DNA from: Cocos nucifera
Lineage: Eukaryota; Streptophyta; Magnoliopsida; Arecales; Arecaceae
NCBI GenBank assembly: GCA_006176705.1
Contig: QRFJ01000765.1
Coordinates: 718,801 to 782,800, forward strand
DNA: 64,000 bases
Direction: 5' to 3'
The notes beneath the pieces are model-generated. The model ran no database searches, was not told the origin of the DNA, and saw only the letters and a program-made list of their open reading frames with translations. Positions 25,718 to 37,758 of the stretch are shown here, piece by piece. Positions within the stretch are counted from its first letter, which is position 1. The number at the start of each line of letters is the position of its first letter. Made by a program: the position numbers and the translations under genes.

Positions 25718-27610
25718 CTAGATTTTTATTACATGATTATTTAAGCATGTTTAAATTATTTATTAAATTATATCTAATTTATAATCTAATTATTAAATCT
25801 AAAATTAAAATTTTTGATTACACGAACTGCTATAAGATTATCCTGCTATAAGATTTACCCCATACAGTAGAAAGATTGTTCTAGTTTATGATGATCTATT
25901 TTTAATCATAAATTTATTAGATTTAATCTAATTTTATTTATAATTTAATAAATTTAAAATAGTTTTAGATTTAAAAATAAAATTTTTAGATTGCACGGAC
26001 TACTATAAGATTATCTTGCTGTAAGATTTATCCCTTACAATGGAAAGATTGTCCTAGTACGTGCTGATCTAAAATATTAATCATAAAATTTTAGATTAGA
26101 TCTAAAAAATTTTATGATTTAATTAAAAATATTTTAATTTAATTTTAATCATCATATTAGATTTGATCTAAGATAATTTATGATTGATTATAGTTGAAAT
26201 TGTTTCAATTACATGAATCTATTTAGATTAGATCTAAAGTAGTTTCATGCTTATTTTACTTGTATATTGATTATGAATCAAACATGCAACTTGATTGATA
26301 GAACCATATTATAAAAATATTTTATAAATATAAAAATTATTTTTAAAAAGTTGAATCCCAATCCTCAGCCCAAAATTTAATTAAGAATTAAGAAGTTGTT
26401 TGATTAGGATCTAGGATTGTGAATTAAAGATCCTAAGATACAAATCATAACATATTGGGTTAAATGGGTTAGTAGGGATTAGGTCCATTAATTGGATTAG
26501 ACCTAGGGTTAGATTAAAGAATAAATTTAATTAGAGAATTGACTAAATCTAATCAATTATTGTCTTAGATTAGGTTAAGGATTCTCTAGATCAATTATAA
26601 TAGTTATAGTTGATCAAGTCCATGTCTTTAACGAGATCTAAGATAGACTTGATTTTTGGCTATGCGGTCTAGCATAAACTATTAGGTTGATCTAATTAAA
26701 AGTAATTAAATCAGTTGGTATCTAAGATAAACCAGACCGATAGTCTTTAATTGGCAGTCCGCTTATCTAGCCATTTCTGATGGTGTTTAAGGCAAGCTTT
26801 TGGAGACCCTCCTATTGATCGAACTTACCTGACCTCTTGATGAAATTATGTTTTGATCGGATTACTTGACTATTCGAGCTGACCCATGTCAGCTAGGTAA
26901 ATCAGTATGATTGATTCAAGTGCTCCTAGACAAGCCTATTAATGGTCTCTCTTAAGCTGACTTGGTAAAGTCAGTGAAAGGATCATGACAAGCTGGTTCA
27001 TCTGACCTTTCCTCATCTTCAAATTAAATCCTCTAAAATTATTAGATCCCTAAAATGAGATAGTTATTATGATAACTAGATCATAGCTTTCCATTAAGTG
27101 GATGATAATGGGTCCATTAGTTGGATAATCATTGGAGGCCCAAAGGTCTAATATTTATCGGCTAATAGAATTATCATTCATTATGTGATTTCTTGGCTAC
27201 ATCTTTCTAAATGATGGTTAGGTTAGCCAACCAAATTTGGGCCTGATCATTCATTGGTTTGATGGGCCAAGTATGGTCATGTTAATGGTTGGACCTAACT
27301 GGACCTTTTCAGTGAAAGCCAAAGCCTACTGATTAGGAACTGGGGCAAAATTTAATTACTAAAAATTATTTAAAGAAATAATTGGATATGAACCTACCCT
27401 TAGATGTACATGGGTTGGCCAACCAAAGTTGAACTCATGTGCAGTCTATGTGGATTCTAGTACCAACTAAGAAATTAGAATAATTCCTCGAATTGGAGAT
27501 AGAGGCTATCAATTCGAATAAAATAGTGGAAGAACCTTTTAATTAAAATTCAAATATTTAGATTTAATAAATCAATTACTAATTAAGTTATGATTTTTTT
27601 TTGTACAGAT
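25718..27610 (+). other. Leader of B, with a duplicated stem-loop
   Basis: Nearly 1.9 kb of AT-rich DNA without coding support separates primer site and gag. Two diverged direct repeats, about 173 bases apart, each hold a short stem with an 8-base loop (25846-25867 and 26019-26040). C has the same two copies and D has one. The remainder matches the C leader in reverse (37759-39626). Confidence 0.75.
26019..26040 (+). other. Leader stem-loop of B (second copy)
   Basis: TGTAAG at 26020-26025 pairs with CTTACA at 26034-26039 around the loop ATTTATCC. The first copy at 25846-25867 keeps the loop (ATTTACCC) but its arms have two mismatches. Confidence 0.6.
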
Positions 27611-28312
27611 ATGGCCACTTTCCTATTACTTTGATCATTGTTGGACAATGATAACTTTATAAGACCCAACTTTGATAGCTGGTACCGAAAGTTGAAGATA
27701 GTCCTAGAGTATGAATGGATCCTATATGTATTAACAGATCCTACACCTGAGGAGCCAGTTGCTAATGCATGTGGAACAATCAAAGATACTTAATAGAAGT
27801 GGCTCAATGATCGAACCATGGTGCACTGCATTATGCTGGCTGCTATGACCGATGAGTTCAGTCATAGATTTAAGATAGCTCAACCAAAGGATATGCTTCA
27901 AGTATTGGAGGATTTTTTTGGCACACCCGATAATGTGAAGAGGCACAAGACTAGTTGTGCAATCTTCAATGTCAGGATGCAGGATGGTACATCTATCACT
28001 GATCATGTATTATATACGATCGAGCTGATAGAGTGATTGAGCAAGCTTGGCTTTTTCTTGCATAAACAGCTTGGGAAGGATTCAATATTGAACCCGTTGC
28101 CCAAGTTTTTTCTCCTATTCCTCACTCATTTCAAAATGACAAAGCCTGAAGTAGACTACCACGAGTTACTAGGATTACTTCAGAACTTTGAGAAGGATCA
28201 CCAACTTTTCAAGGAGTCGGTGAACTTAGTGGGAGGTTCGTCTTTTAGTTCTCAACCCTTTAGGAAAAGAAAGAAAAATAAGAAGAAGAAAGATAAGAAG
28301 ATGCAAGATTAG
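27611..28312 (+). pseudogene. Element B: gag
   Basis: ATG at 27611 opens the frame. Codon 8 is TGA where D has CAG. The frame then runs to two stops near 27790, on to another at 28034 (position of a Cys in C) and ends at TAG in 28310-28312 after a Lys-rich tail K-K-N-K-K-K-K. The D-S-W-Y-R-K-L-K block near 27675 and F-G-T-P-D-N near 27920 match D and C. The expected product is the particle protein of about 230 residues; this copy cannot make it. Confidence 0.87.
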
Positions 28313-31310
28313 GTTGGGACATCCATGCAGGGCTAGATTAGGAAGATCAAGCCCGATAAGAGTCAAGCTGAATGCTTCTTTTGCAAGAAGCGGGCATACA
28401 AGAAGAGAAACTACCCTCAGTACATTGCCTCTCTATACCCAAACAGGTAGAGAAAGAAGCAAGCTATTGTTGGAAAAGATATTTATATGATAACTCCTTA
28501 TAATTTTTCTATTTATGATATTACTGATTGGGTATTGAATACTGGTAGTCATTACCATATTTGCAATTCGTTGTAGGGGTTGTAGGTCAGTACGAGATTC
28601 GAGCAAAGCGAATGATTCTTGAACATTGGAGATGGAAGATCAGTTTCAGTTCTAGCTTTAGAAATTTTGAAACTTATATTTGAGTCTCATATCATTTTTC
28701 TTAGTGATTATCATTTTTGTCCTAATTTTCTTTTAATATTATTTCTGTAGGCCTTCTGGCCAAAAATGATTATAAAATTTTAATAAAAAAATATGTTTAT
28801 AATATCATTATGAATGGTATTACTATTTTCTATGGATATTTAAATAATGGTGTGTATATGCTATCACAACCTGTTAATGTAATCTATTCAACTGACAAGC
28901 ATTCTAGATTAGATCGTGTGTCAAATATCTATTTATGGCACTATAGGCTAGGTCATATAAATAAGAATAGGATAAATAGATTGACTTAAGAAAAAATCTT
29001 CGAAGTCAATGATTGTGAATCACTTCCAACCTTTGAGTGCTGTCTTCTTGGTAAAATGACCAAGTCATCTTTTACTGAAAAAGATGAAAGTGCCACTGAG
29101 CTCTTAGATCTAGTACATATTAATATATGTAGATGAATGAGCATAAGTGCCAGAAGTAGATATTTCTACTTCATCACATTCATAGATGATCTGTCTAGAT
29201 ATGGATATATCTATTTGATGAAACACAAGTTGGATTTATTTGAAATATTCAAACGATTCCGAAGTCAAGTAGAAAAATAAACTAGAAGAGTATTAAAACT
29301 CTTTGATCTGATGGAGGAAAAGAATATCTTTTCGATGAGTTTCTCACATATCTAGGAGAGAATGGGATTCTCTTCCAATGGACTCCTTTAGAAACACCAC
29401 AACATAATGGTATGTCTGAAAGAAGGAATCAGACTTTGTTAGATATGGTCCGATCCATAATGGATTTTACCAGCTTGTCAATATCCTTCTAGGGATATGC
29501 ACTCGAATCGGCTTATTATCTGTTAAATAGGATTCCAAGTAAGTCTATAGTTAAGACTCTATATGAGATATGAACAGAACGTAAGCCAGCACTTTCACAC
29601 CTTAGGATTTAGGAATACCCAACTTATGTCAAACGATTAGTTATAGATAAACTTGGACCTAGGTCTGACAAGTGCATGTTTATAAGGTACCCAAAAAGAC
29701 CAAAGGATACTATTTCTACTATACTGATGAATAAAAGATGTTTGTCAATCTTAAGACAATCTTTTTGAAAAAAGAGTTCCTTGGTAAAGGAACTATTACC
29801 TCTAAGGTTGAACTTTATGAAGTTCAATAGGTTAAAAAATCAACACCTATAGCTGAACCTGAGTCGGATTTGATTAGATCCGATCTGGAGCCTAGTGTAC
29901 CTGCATTATTAAGGTGATTCGGTAGAGTACCGCATCATCCAAATAGATACTATGATTTTCTAGTCCAGGATGGTGATTCCATCGAACTTGATGAGAACGA
30001 TGAGAATCCAATCACTTATATGGATGCTATGCAGAGATCCGATTCTGAAAAATGGCTTAAGATCATGAAATCCAAAATGAAGTTCATGAAAGTCAACGAT
30101 GTGTGGACATTGATTGACCCACCTGAAGGGGTTAAATCCATTTAGTGTAAATGGGTCTTCAAAAGAAAAAGAAGCAAAGATGGAAAGATGGAGACCTATA
30201 AAGTCTATCTGGTTACCAAGAAATATCGTCAATGTTATGGTATTGACTATGACGAGATGTTCTCTCCTATAGCAATGCTCAAATCCATTCAGATAATGCT
30301 TGCGATATCTATCCATCTAGACTATAAGATCTGGCAAATGGATGTAAAAATAGCTTTTCTAAATGGAGAGCTGACCGAAGAGATGTATATGATACAACCT
30401 AAGAGATTCACATCCAAGGATGAGTCCAAGGTGTGCAAGCTTTAGAGATCCATTTATGGATTGAAGCAGGCATCTCGAAGTTAAAATATACATTTTGATA
30501 AGATGATCAAAATGTATGGCTTCGTTAAGAATGGAGAAGAGCCCTGCATTTACAAATGGGCAAACGATCTAGCAGTAGTATTTCTTATCTTGTATGAGAA
30601 TGACATTCTCTTAATCGAGAATGACATCCCTGTACTGTAGGAAATAAAAGTCTGGTTGTCATCATAGTTCTCCATGAAAGACTTGTGTGTAGCATCCTAC
30701 ATCCTAGGGATGAAGATCTATAGGGATAGATCTAAAAAGATTCTTGGGTTATCCCAGTCCACGTACATAGATACTATGCTAAAGAGATTTAGCATGGAGA
30801 ATTTTAAAAAGGACTATCTTCTAATAGGCCATGAAATTTTTCTCTCTAAGAAAGATTATCCGACAACTCCTGAAGAGAGAGAGAGCGTATGAGTAGAGTC
30901 CCATATGTTTCAGCAGTGGGATCTATTATGTATGCCATGACATGTATGAGATCAGACGTGGCATACTCACTAGGAGTAGTGAGTAGATACTAGTCTGATC
31001 CTAGAGAAAATCATTGGAAAGAGGTTAAAACCATCCTCAAGTATTTAAGAAATACTAAGGACCAATGGTTGATTTATGGTAAGTCAGATCTAAAACTTAT
31101 GGAATTTACAGACTCCAACTTTCAATCTGACCATGATAACAGCAGAAGCATGTTGGGATATAACTTTACCCTAAATGGTAGAGCTATCTGTTAGAAGAGT
31201 TCCAAGCAGCATACTGTGGCAGACTCTATTTGTGAAGCAAAGTACATCATAACATCAGATGCCATGAAAAAAGCTATGTAGTTGAAGAAGTTTATCACTG
31301 AGCTCGGAGT
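28313..31310 (+). pseudogene. Element B: zinc knuckle, protease, integrase, reverse transcriptase, first part of RNase H
   Basis: Blocks in order: a zinc knuckle C-F-F-C near 28377 in which the His and last Cys are Tyr; a protease site reading N-T-G at 28538-28546, so the catalytic Asp is Asn; a badly broken integrase (about 28900-29640) with a stop at the Arg before the second Asp; a linker (29880-30030); reverse transcriptase with C-K-W-V-F-K (about 30150), L-K-Q-A-S (about 30460) and active site Y-E-N-D at 30593-30604 instead of Y-V-D-D; RNase H with D-S-N-F-Q (about 31110) to E-L-G-V at 31310. Element C interrupts there and the gene resumes at 42119. Dozens of stops and several frameshifts mark it as the most decayed member of the trio. 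Confidence 0.88.
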
Positions 31311-33786
31311 TGTAGGAACCAGATCTAGGATTTCAGGACTAGATCTTGAAATTTTTTCTAGATCAACAGTGGAAGACTCAAAATTAATCTAATTAATTTT
31401 AAATATTAGATAATCCCTAAATCTAAGACCATATTATATGATTATTGCATGGCATTTAAATCTAAATCAAAAATAAACAAGAAGGAAAGGTTGATCACAT
31501 CAACCTAGATCTACACTACATCTCATACATGTATAAAAAAAAATAATAGATCAGATCTATTACCTAAGTGAGTTAGATATTCTAACTCACTAATCTAAAC
31601 TTGAGGATGAAGTTGCAAGCCGTACACACTTCCAACCTCTAGGAGTCATCCATACGAGCCCACAATCACGATCAAAAATTCAAATGTTGGAAATCAGCAT
31701 AGTATGCTAGTACTACACTGATCTTTCTTCGATGGTTGATTAGAGCCTCCTTTCTTCTAGATTGGACTCTTCCAAAGAGGAGAAGGATGAGAAGAGGTTT
31801 TAGATATAAGACACTCTCAGAAAACCCAAAGAAGAAGGAAGAGAAGAGATGAACACAACCCTAAAAGAAGACCCTGTTCTTCTTCTCATTGCTCTCACCT
31901 AGACACCTAGTTTTGTGTCTATTAAATCTCAACACCCAGAGGTTTTCTCTTCTTGATTTCCACACACCTCAAAGGTCTGTAACCCATGAAAATTTCAAGC
32001 CAAAATTCATTTAAAATATATAAAAAAAAGAAGAGTCCTTGTCTAGGTCAAATACTAGACAAGGAAAGATCAAACAGGGCAAGTCATGGGGTGAGTTGGG
32101 CATCCCCTCCAAAATTTTTGACATATACCAGCAAGAAAAGGCGCATAAGAAAAGGGATTTCTCACATGGAATAAGAGAGAAATTAATTGGGAGAGGGGGC
32201 GGCACTTTTTGGGAAGAGTTTGGGTTTGTTAGGATTCTATCTCATAGAATCCAATATCAAAACAAACTCCCTCTTTGACTTGGTCTTCTACCCAATTACC
32301 ATATGAGAAAAAGAGAAAGAGAGGGGGCAGATTTGAAGATTAGGAAGAAAAGGATTTTTTATGAAAAATACCAAAAAAATAGGGATGGAGGTGTTGGGAC
32401 TAAGGTAGCGCAAGGAGGAATCCTAGTCTTATTAGGATTCTATCTATGACTTGGTCAAAGTAGTTTCTTAAACCAAATTAAACCAAAACCAATTCAACCA
32501 AATTAAATTAGGTTCTAACGCAATTAATGATACAATTAAATCAGATTAAAATTAGATTTAATTCAAATTTAATTTTTTAATCAAATTAGGATATTGGGTT
32601 GACCTAAGTCCTAGTTAGACTAGGACTAGTTTTTTCTTGCACTTGACTTATCCAATAAATCAATTGAACTTAATCCAATCAAGCTCAAACAAAATCTAAT
32701 TAAATTATATTTAATTATACTTAATCTCCATCCTTTGGCTTAATCAAATTAAGTCAATTAGTAATCGAATTGCTAATCAATCCTCCTACAACACCTGCAC
32801 TAAGTTAAACATCAATCGTATTAATCATTTAATCCTAGAACGATTCTCAATCATTGATCAACTATTCGATCAAATCGTGAGCTCTAATATGTGTGATCTT
32901 ATAGGTCCAAACCTAAGCTGGTAGCGTAGGAATAAATTTTTGTATCAATCAAAGTGATTATCTAGCAATGATACCCGACGATCGGATAGGTCGAATGTAT
33001 AGAACACCATCCTTAGAACCCATGCGGATATAGTTTTCATATAATTTATCTCTTTGACCAAAATGCTCGTAGGACACCTCAGAGTTCAACTATCAACTTT
33101 GATCATATTGTCCACATTGCTTTTCAAAATATCAAATCCATCTGATTGATTATCCTGGCCAATATTTTGTTATATTGAAATACAATGATACATTCTTCTC
33201 CAACTCTTGGAGTGGTCAATTCCATCTTGATCATACACCAACTTCGCAAGTACTTGACTGTGTCCAAAAGTCTTTCATTACTGAATTAAAAATTCAGTTA
33301 ATTCGATATCAAAGCACAGTGAGTTACTTGCAAGTCACTAAGGTAATCTCAGGTCTAAGAGATACTTATATCTATATCCCATCAGAGACATCCTTGACAG
33401 CAAAATGCTCGAGAGTTGGTCACATTCAATGATGATGTACCCATACATCTCACCTATATGCCATACCAGTGTCTCCACACTCCTTGATTAAGAGGATAAC
33501 CAACCAATATGGCATACAGTGATCTATGCTCAATAAACGCCGTCTTCCTATTTAACAACCTATTATTTGGTCATAAACTGATTTAAGGACTAATCGATAA
33601 ATCCTCTCTTTATCGAAACTAAATAGTCCTAAGGACTTTATCACAAAAAATGAAGTTCGTTAGGAGACGAAGACTTGTGATGAAAAATATGCCAAAGTAT
33701 TTTATTTATCAATAATCAATTACATATACAAAGTAACTCAACCGTTAATAGGCTAACGATTAGCTTTTGGGATACAATTCTCAACA
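31311..33786 (-). repeat. 3' LTR of C
   Basis: Starts TGTAGGAACC (the complement of the LTR's CA end) and ends CAACA at 33786, next to RNase H. Length 2476 bases against 2478 for its partner. Short plus-strand open frames at 31986-32278 are antisense and shared with the other LTR only because the two are copies. Confidence 0.92.
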
Positions 33787-35450
33787 ACTTCTACTTGTCC
33801 TAAAGCCACTCGGCATAGTATCTAATACCCATCTTCGACTTATGCTTATCGAACTCCTTGATTATTAGGACTTTAGTGAAGAGAATGGCTAGATTCTCCT
33901 TTCCATCGATTTTTTGAAGGTCGACATCATCACGATCCACGATCTCATGAACCAGATGGAAGCAGTGCAGAATGTGCTTTGTCCGTCGGTGTGTCTTCGA
34001 TTTCTTTGCTTGAGCTATGGCACCAGTGTTATCATAGTAGAGCAGGACTGGACCATCAATGGAGGATGCTACTTCGAGCTCGATGATGAACTTTCTCAGC
34101 CACATAGCTTTCTTTACTACATCTGATGCTGCCATATACTTTGCTTTGCAAATAGAGTCCGCCATCGTATGCTGCTTAAAACTTTTCCAGCAGATGGCTC
34201 CACCATTTAAAGTAAAGATATACCTCGATACACTTTTGCTATCATCATGGTCAAATTAAAAGCTGGAGTCTGTAAACCCTATCGATTTTAGATCTAACTC
34301 ACCATAAACCAACAATTGGTCCTTAGTATTTCTCAAATACTTAAGGATGATTTTAACCATCTTTCAGTGATTTTCTTCAGGATTAGACTGATATCTACTC
34401 ACTACTCTTAGTGAGTATGCCATGTCTGATCTCGTACATATCATTGCATACATGATAGACTCCACTATCGAAGCATATGGAATTTTACTCATATGCTCTC
34501 TCTCTTCAAAAGTTGTCGGACAATCTTTCTTAGAGAGTAGAATTTCTTGACCTATTAGGAGATGGCCCTTTTGAAAATTCTCCATGCTGAACCTCTTCAG
34601 CATAGTTTCTATGTACGTGGACTGGTATATACCAAGCATTCTTCTAGATCTATCCCTATAGATCTTTATCCCTAGGATATAGGATGCTTCACCCAAATCC
34701 TTCATGGAGAACTGTGATGACAACCAAATTTTTATTTTCTATAGTACGAGGATGTCATTGAGAATGTCATCCATGTACAAAATAAGGAATACCACTGTTG
34801 GACCATTTGTCCATTTGTAAATATAGGGTTCTTCTCCATTCTTAACGAAGCCATATATTTTGATCACTTTATCAAAATACATATTCCAACTCCAAGATGC
34901 TTGCTTCAATCCATAAATAGATATTTGAAACCTGCACATCTTGGACTCATCTGTGGATATGAACCCCTTAGGTTGTATCATATACACCTCTTTGGTCAGC
35001 TCTCCATTTAGAAAAGTTGTCTTCACATCTAACTGTCAGATCTCATAGTCCAGGCGGACAGCTATTGCAAGTATTATCTGAATGGATTTGAGCATTTTCA
35101 CTGGAGAGAATGTCTCGTCATAGTCAATACCATAATATTGATGATACCTCTTGGCAACTAGACAGACTTTATAGGTCTCCATCTTTCCGTCTATGCCTCT
35201 TTTCCTTTTAAATACCCATTTACATCCAATGGATTTAACCCCTTCAGGTGGGTCAATTAATATCCATACATCGTTGACTTTCATGGAATCCATTTTGATC
35301 TCATGGCTTCTAGCCATTTCTCAAAGTTGGATCTCTGCATAGCATCCATGTAAGTGATCGGATCCTCATCGTTCTCATCGAGTTTGATGGGATCACCATC
35401 TTGGACCAAGAACCCATAGTATCTGTCTGGATGGCGTGGTATTCTACCGA
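33787..35450 (-). pseudogene. Element C: reverse transcriptase and RNase H
   Basis: Leftward from 35450: an acidic linker with D-P-I-T-Y-M-D-A, the G-C-K-W-V-F-K-R block (about 35220) with Y-G-I-D-Y-D-E-T (about 35120), M-K-T-T-F-L-N-G (about 35020), L-K-Q-A-S (about 34900), an intact Y-M-D-D active site at 34766-34777, K-D-L-G-E-A-S-Y-I-L-G (about 34700), then RNase H (34250-33800) with L-L-Y-Y-D-N-T-G-A-I-A near 34030. Stops or shifts occur near 35320, 35035, 34730, 34360 and 34200. The tail block is degraded to L-A-I-L-F-T-K-V near 33875. The enzymes copied RNA to DNA in the intact element. Confidence 0.88.
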
Positions 35451-35451
35451 A

Positions 35452-36560
35452 TCATCTTAATGGTGTGGGTTCACTAGGCTTCGAATCTAATCTGATTAAA
35501 TTTGACTTAGGTTCAGCATTTTGTGTTAGACTTTCTATCTGTTGAACTTCATCAAGTTCAATCTTAGAGGCAACAGTTCCTTCACTAAGGAACTTCTTTT
35601 CCAAAAAATTTGCCTTAAGGCTGATGAACATCTTTTGTTCACCAGCATGGTAGAAATAGTATTCTTTGATCTCTTTTAGGTACCCTATAAATACACACTT
35701 ATCAAACCTAGGTCTAAGTTTATCTGTAATTAATTGTTGGACATAAGTTGGGCACCCCAAGACCCTGAGGTGTGAAAGTGTTGGCTTACATTCTGTCCAT
35801 ATCTCATATAGAGTTTTAATCATAGATTTACTTGAAATCCTATTTAAAAGATAGCAAGCCAATTTGAGTGTATATCCCCAGAGGGATATCGGCAAGCTGG
35901 CAAAACCCATCATAGATCGGATCATGTCTAATAGAGTCCGATTTCTTCTTTCAGATGTACCATTATGCTGTGGTATTTCTGGAGGAGTCCATTGGAAGAG
36001 AATTTCATTCTCTCCTAGATATATGAGAAACTCATCGAAAAGATATTTTCCTCCTCGGTCAGATCTAAGAGTTTTAATACTCTTTTCAGTTTATTTTTCT
36101 ACTTCACTTGAAAATTGTTTAAACATTTCAAAAGAATCTGACTTATGTTTCATCAGATAGACATATCCATATCTAGATAGATCATCTATGAAAGCGATGA
36201 AGTATACATTTCCACCTCTGGCATTTATGCTTATTGGTCCACATACATCAGTATCTATTAGACCTAAGAGCTCAGTGGCTCTCTCACCATTTTCAATAAA
36301 AGGTGACTTGGTCATTTTACCAAGAAGACAGAATTCATAGGTTGGAAGTAATTCACAATCACTAAGTTTGAGGATACCCTCTTGAACCAACATGCTTATC
36401 CTATTTTTATTTATATGACCTAGCCTACAGTGCCATAAGTAGATATCGATCACATTATCTAATCTAGGATGTTTGCCAGTTGAATCGACTACATTAATAA
36501 GTTGTGATAACATATATACACCATTATTCAATTATCCACAGAAAACAGTAACACCATTCA
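35452..36560 (-). pseudogene. Element C: integrase
   Basis: From 36531: a zinc-binding H-C-R-L-G-H block (about 36430), the first catalytic Asp in F-I-D-D-L-S-R (about 36190), the second in R-S-D-R-G-G-K-Y (about 36060) and the Glu in P-Q-H-N-G-T-S-E-R-R (about 35960). All three catalytic residues are kept, unlike D. A single stop lies near 36090 between the two long frames. The C-terminal part runs to 35452 with G-C-P-T-Y and a Ser/Glu-rich linker. It is the best preserved integrase in the window. Confidence 0.88.
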
Positions 36561-36576
36561 TAATGACATTACAAAC

Positions 36577-37059
36577 TCATTTCTTTATTGAAATTTCATA
36601 ATTATTCATGGCTAAAAAGCCTATAAAAATTATATTTAAAAAGAAACTTATACAGAAATGACAATCACTAAGAACAACGGTATGAGATTCAAATACAAGT
36701 TTCAAAATTTCTAAAGCTAGAACTGAAACTGGTCTTCCATCTTCAATGTTTAGAAATCTTTCACCTTGCTTGAATCTTCTACTAACTTGCAACTCCTGCA
36801 ACGAATTGCAAATATGATAAGGGCTTTCGGTGTCCAATACCCAGTCAGTAATATCATAAATAGAGAAATTGCAAGAAGTTACCATATAAATACCTTGCCC
36901 AGCAACAGTTTGCTTCTTCCTCTGCTTGTTCAGCTCTAGGAAGGCAATGTACTGAGGATAGTTTCTCTTCCAATGCTCTTACTTCTTGCAAAAGAAGCAT
37001 TCAGCTTGACTCTTATCAGACTTGATTTTTCTGGTCTGGCCCTGTATAGATGTCCTAGC
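36577..37059 (-). pseudogene. Element C: zinc knuckle and protease
   Basis: The zinc knuckle near 36990 reads C-F-F-C, then a stop, His, and a last Cys changed to Tyr. The protease active site reads D-T-E at 36826-36834, where the family has D-T-G, so the conserved Gly is lost. The frame 36885-36577 is otherwise open. Confidence 0.83.
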
Positions 37060-37758
37060 CTAAACTTGCACCTTAGCTTTCTTCTTCTTATTCTTCTTTT
37101 CTTTTCCAAAGGACCGAGAACGAGAAGATGAACCTCCCACTAAGTTCATCGACTCCTTGTGGTGCTGGTAATCCTTCTCAAAATTCTGAAGTAACTCTAG
37201 TAACCCATGGTAGTCAACTCCAGACTTTAACATTCTATAATGTGTAAGGAATGGAAAATAAGACTTGGGCAGTGAGTTCAATATTGCATCTTTTCCAAGC
37301 TGTTTGTGTAAGAAAAAGCCAACCTTGCTCAAGCACTCTATCAGCTCGATCATGTACAGTACATGATCAATGACAAAGGCTCTGTCCTGCATTCTGGCAT
37401 TGAAGATGGCACAACTAGTCTTGTGCATCTCCACATCATCGGGTGTGCCAAAGGAATCCTCCAATACTTGAAGCATATCGTTTAGTTGAGCCATCTCAAA
37501 TTTGCGACTGAACTTGTCGCTCATCGCAGCCAGCATAATACAGCGCACCATAGTTCGATCACTGAGCCACTTCTGATAAGTATCTCTGATAGTTCCACGT
37601 GCATTTATAGCTGGCTCCTTAGGTGCATCATCCATTATCACATGTAGGATATGTTCATACTCCAGAACAATCTTTAACTTTCGGTACCAGCTACCAAAGT
37701 TGGATCCCACCAACTTATCATTATCCAACAATGATTAGAGTGATAGAAAAGTGGCCAT
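37060..37758 (-). pseudogene. Element C: gag (nearly intact)
   Basis: ATG is at 37756-37758. Codon 8 is TAA where D has CAG and B has TGA; after that the frame is open for 223 codons to 37060. Landmarks are G-S-W-Y-R-K-L-K near 37685, R-T-M-V-R-C-I-M-L near 37550, F-G-T-P-D-D near 37450 and a Lys-rich end. The protein would form the particle shell. If the early stop is not a mere mutation, translation would have to begin further in; no ATG lies close by. Confidence 0.87.
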
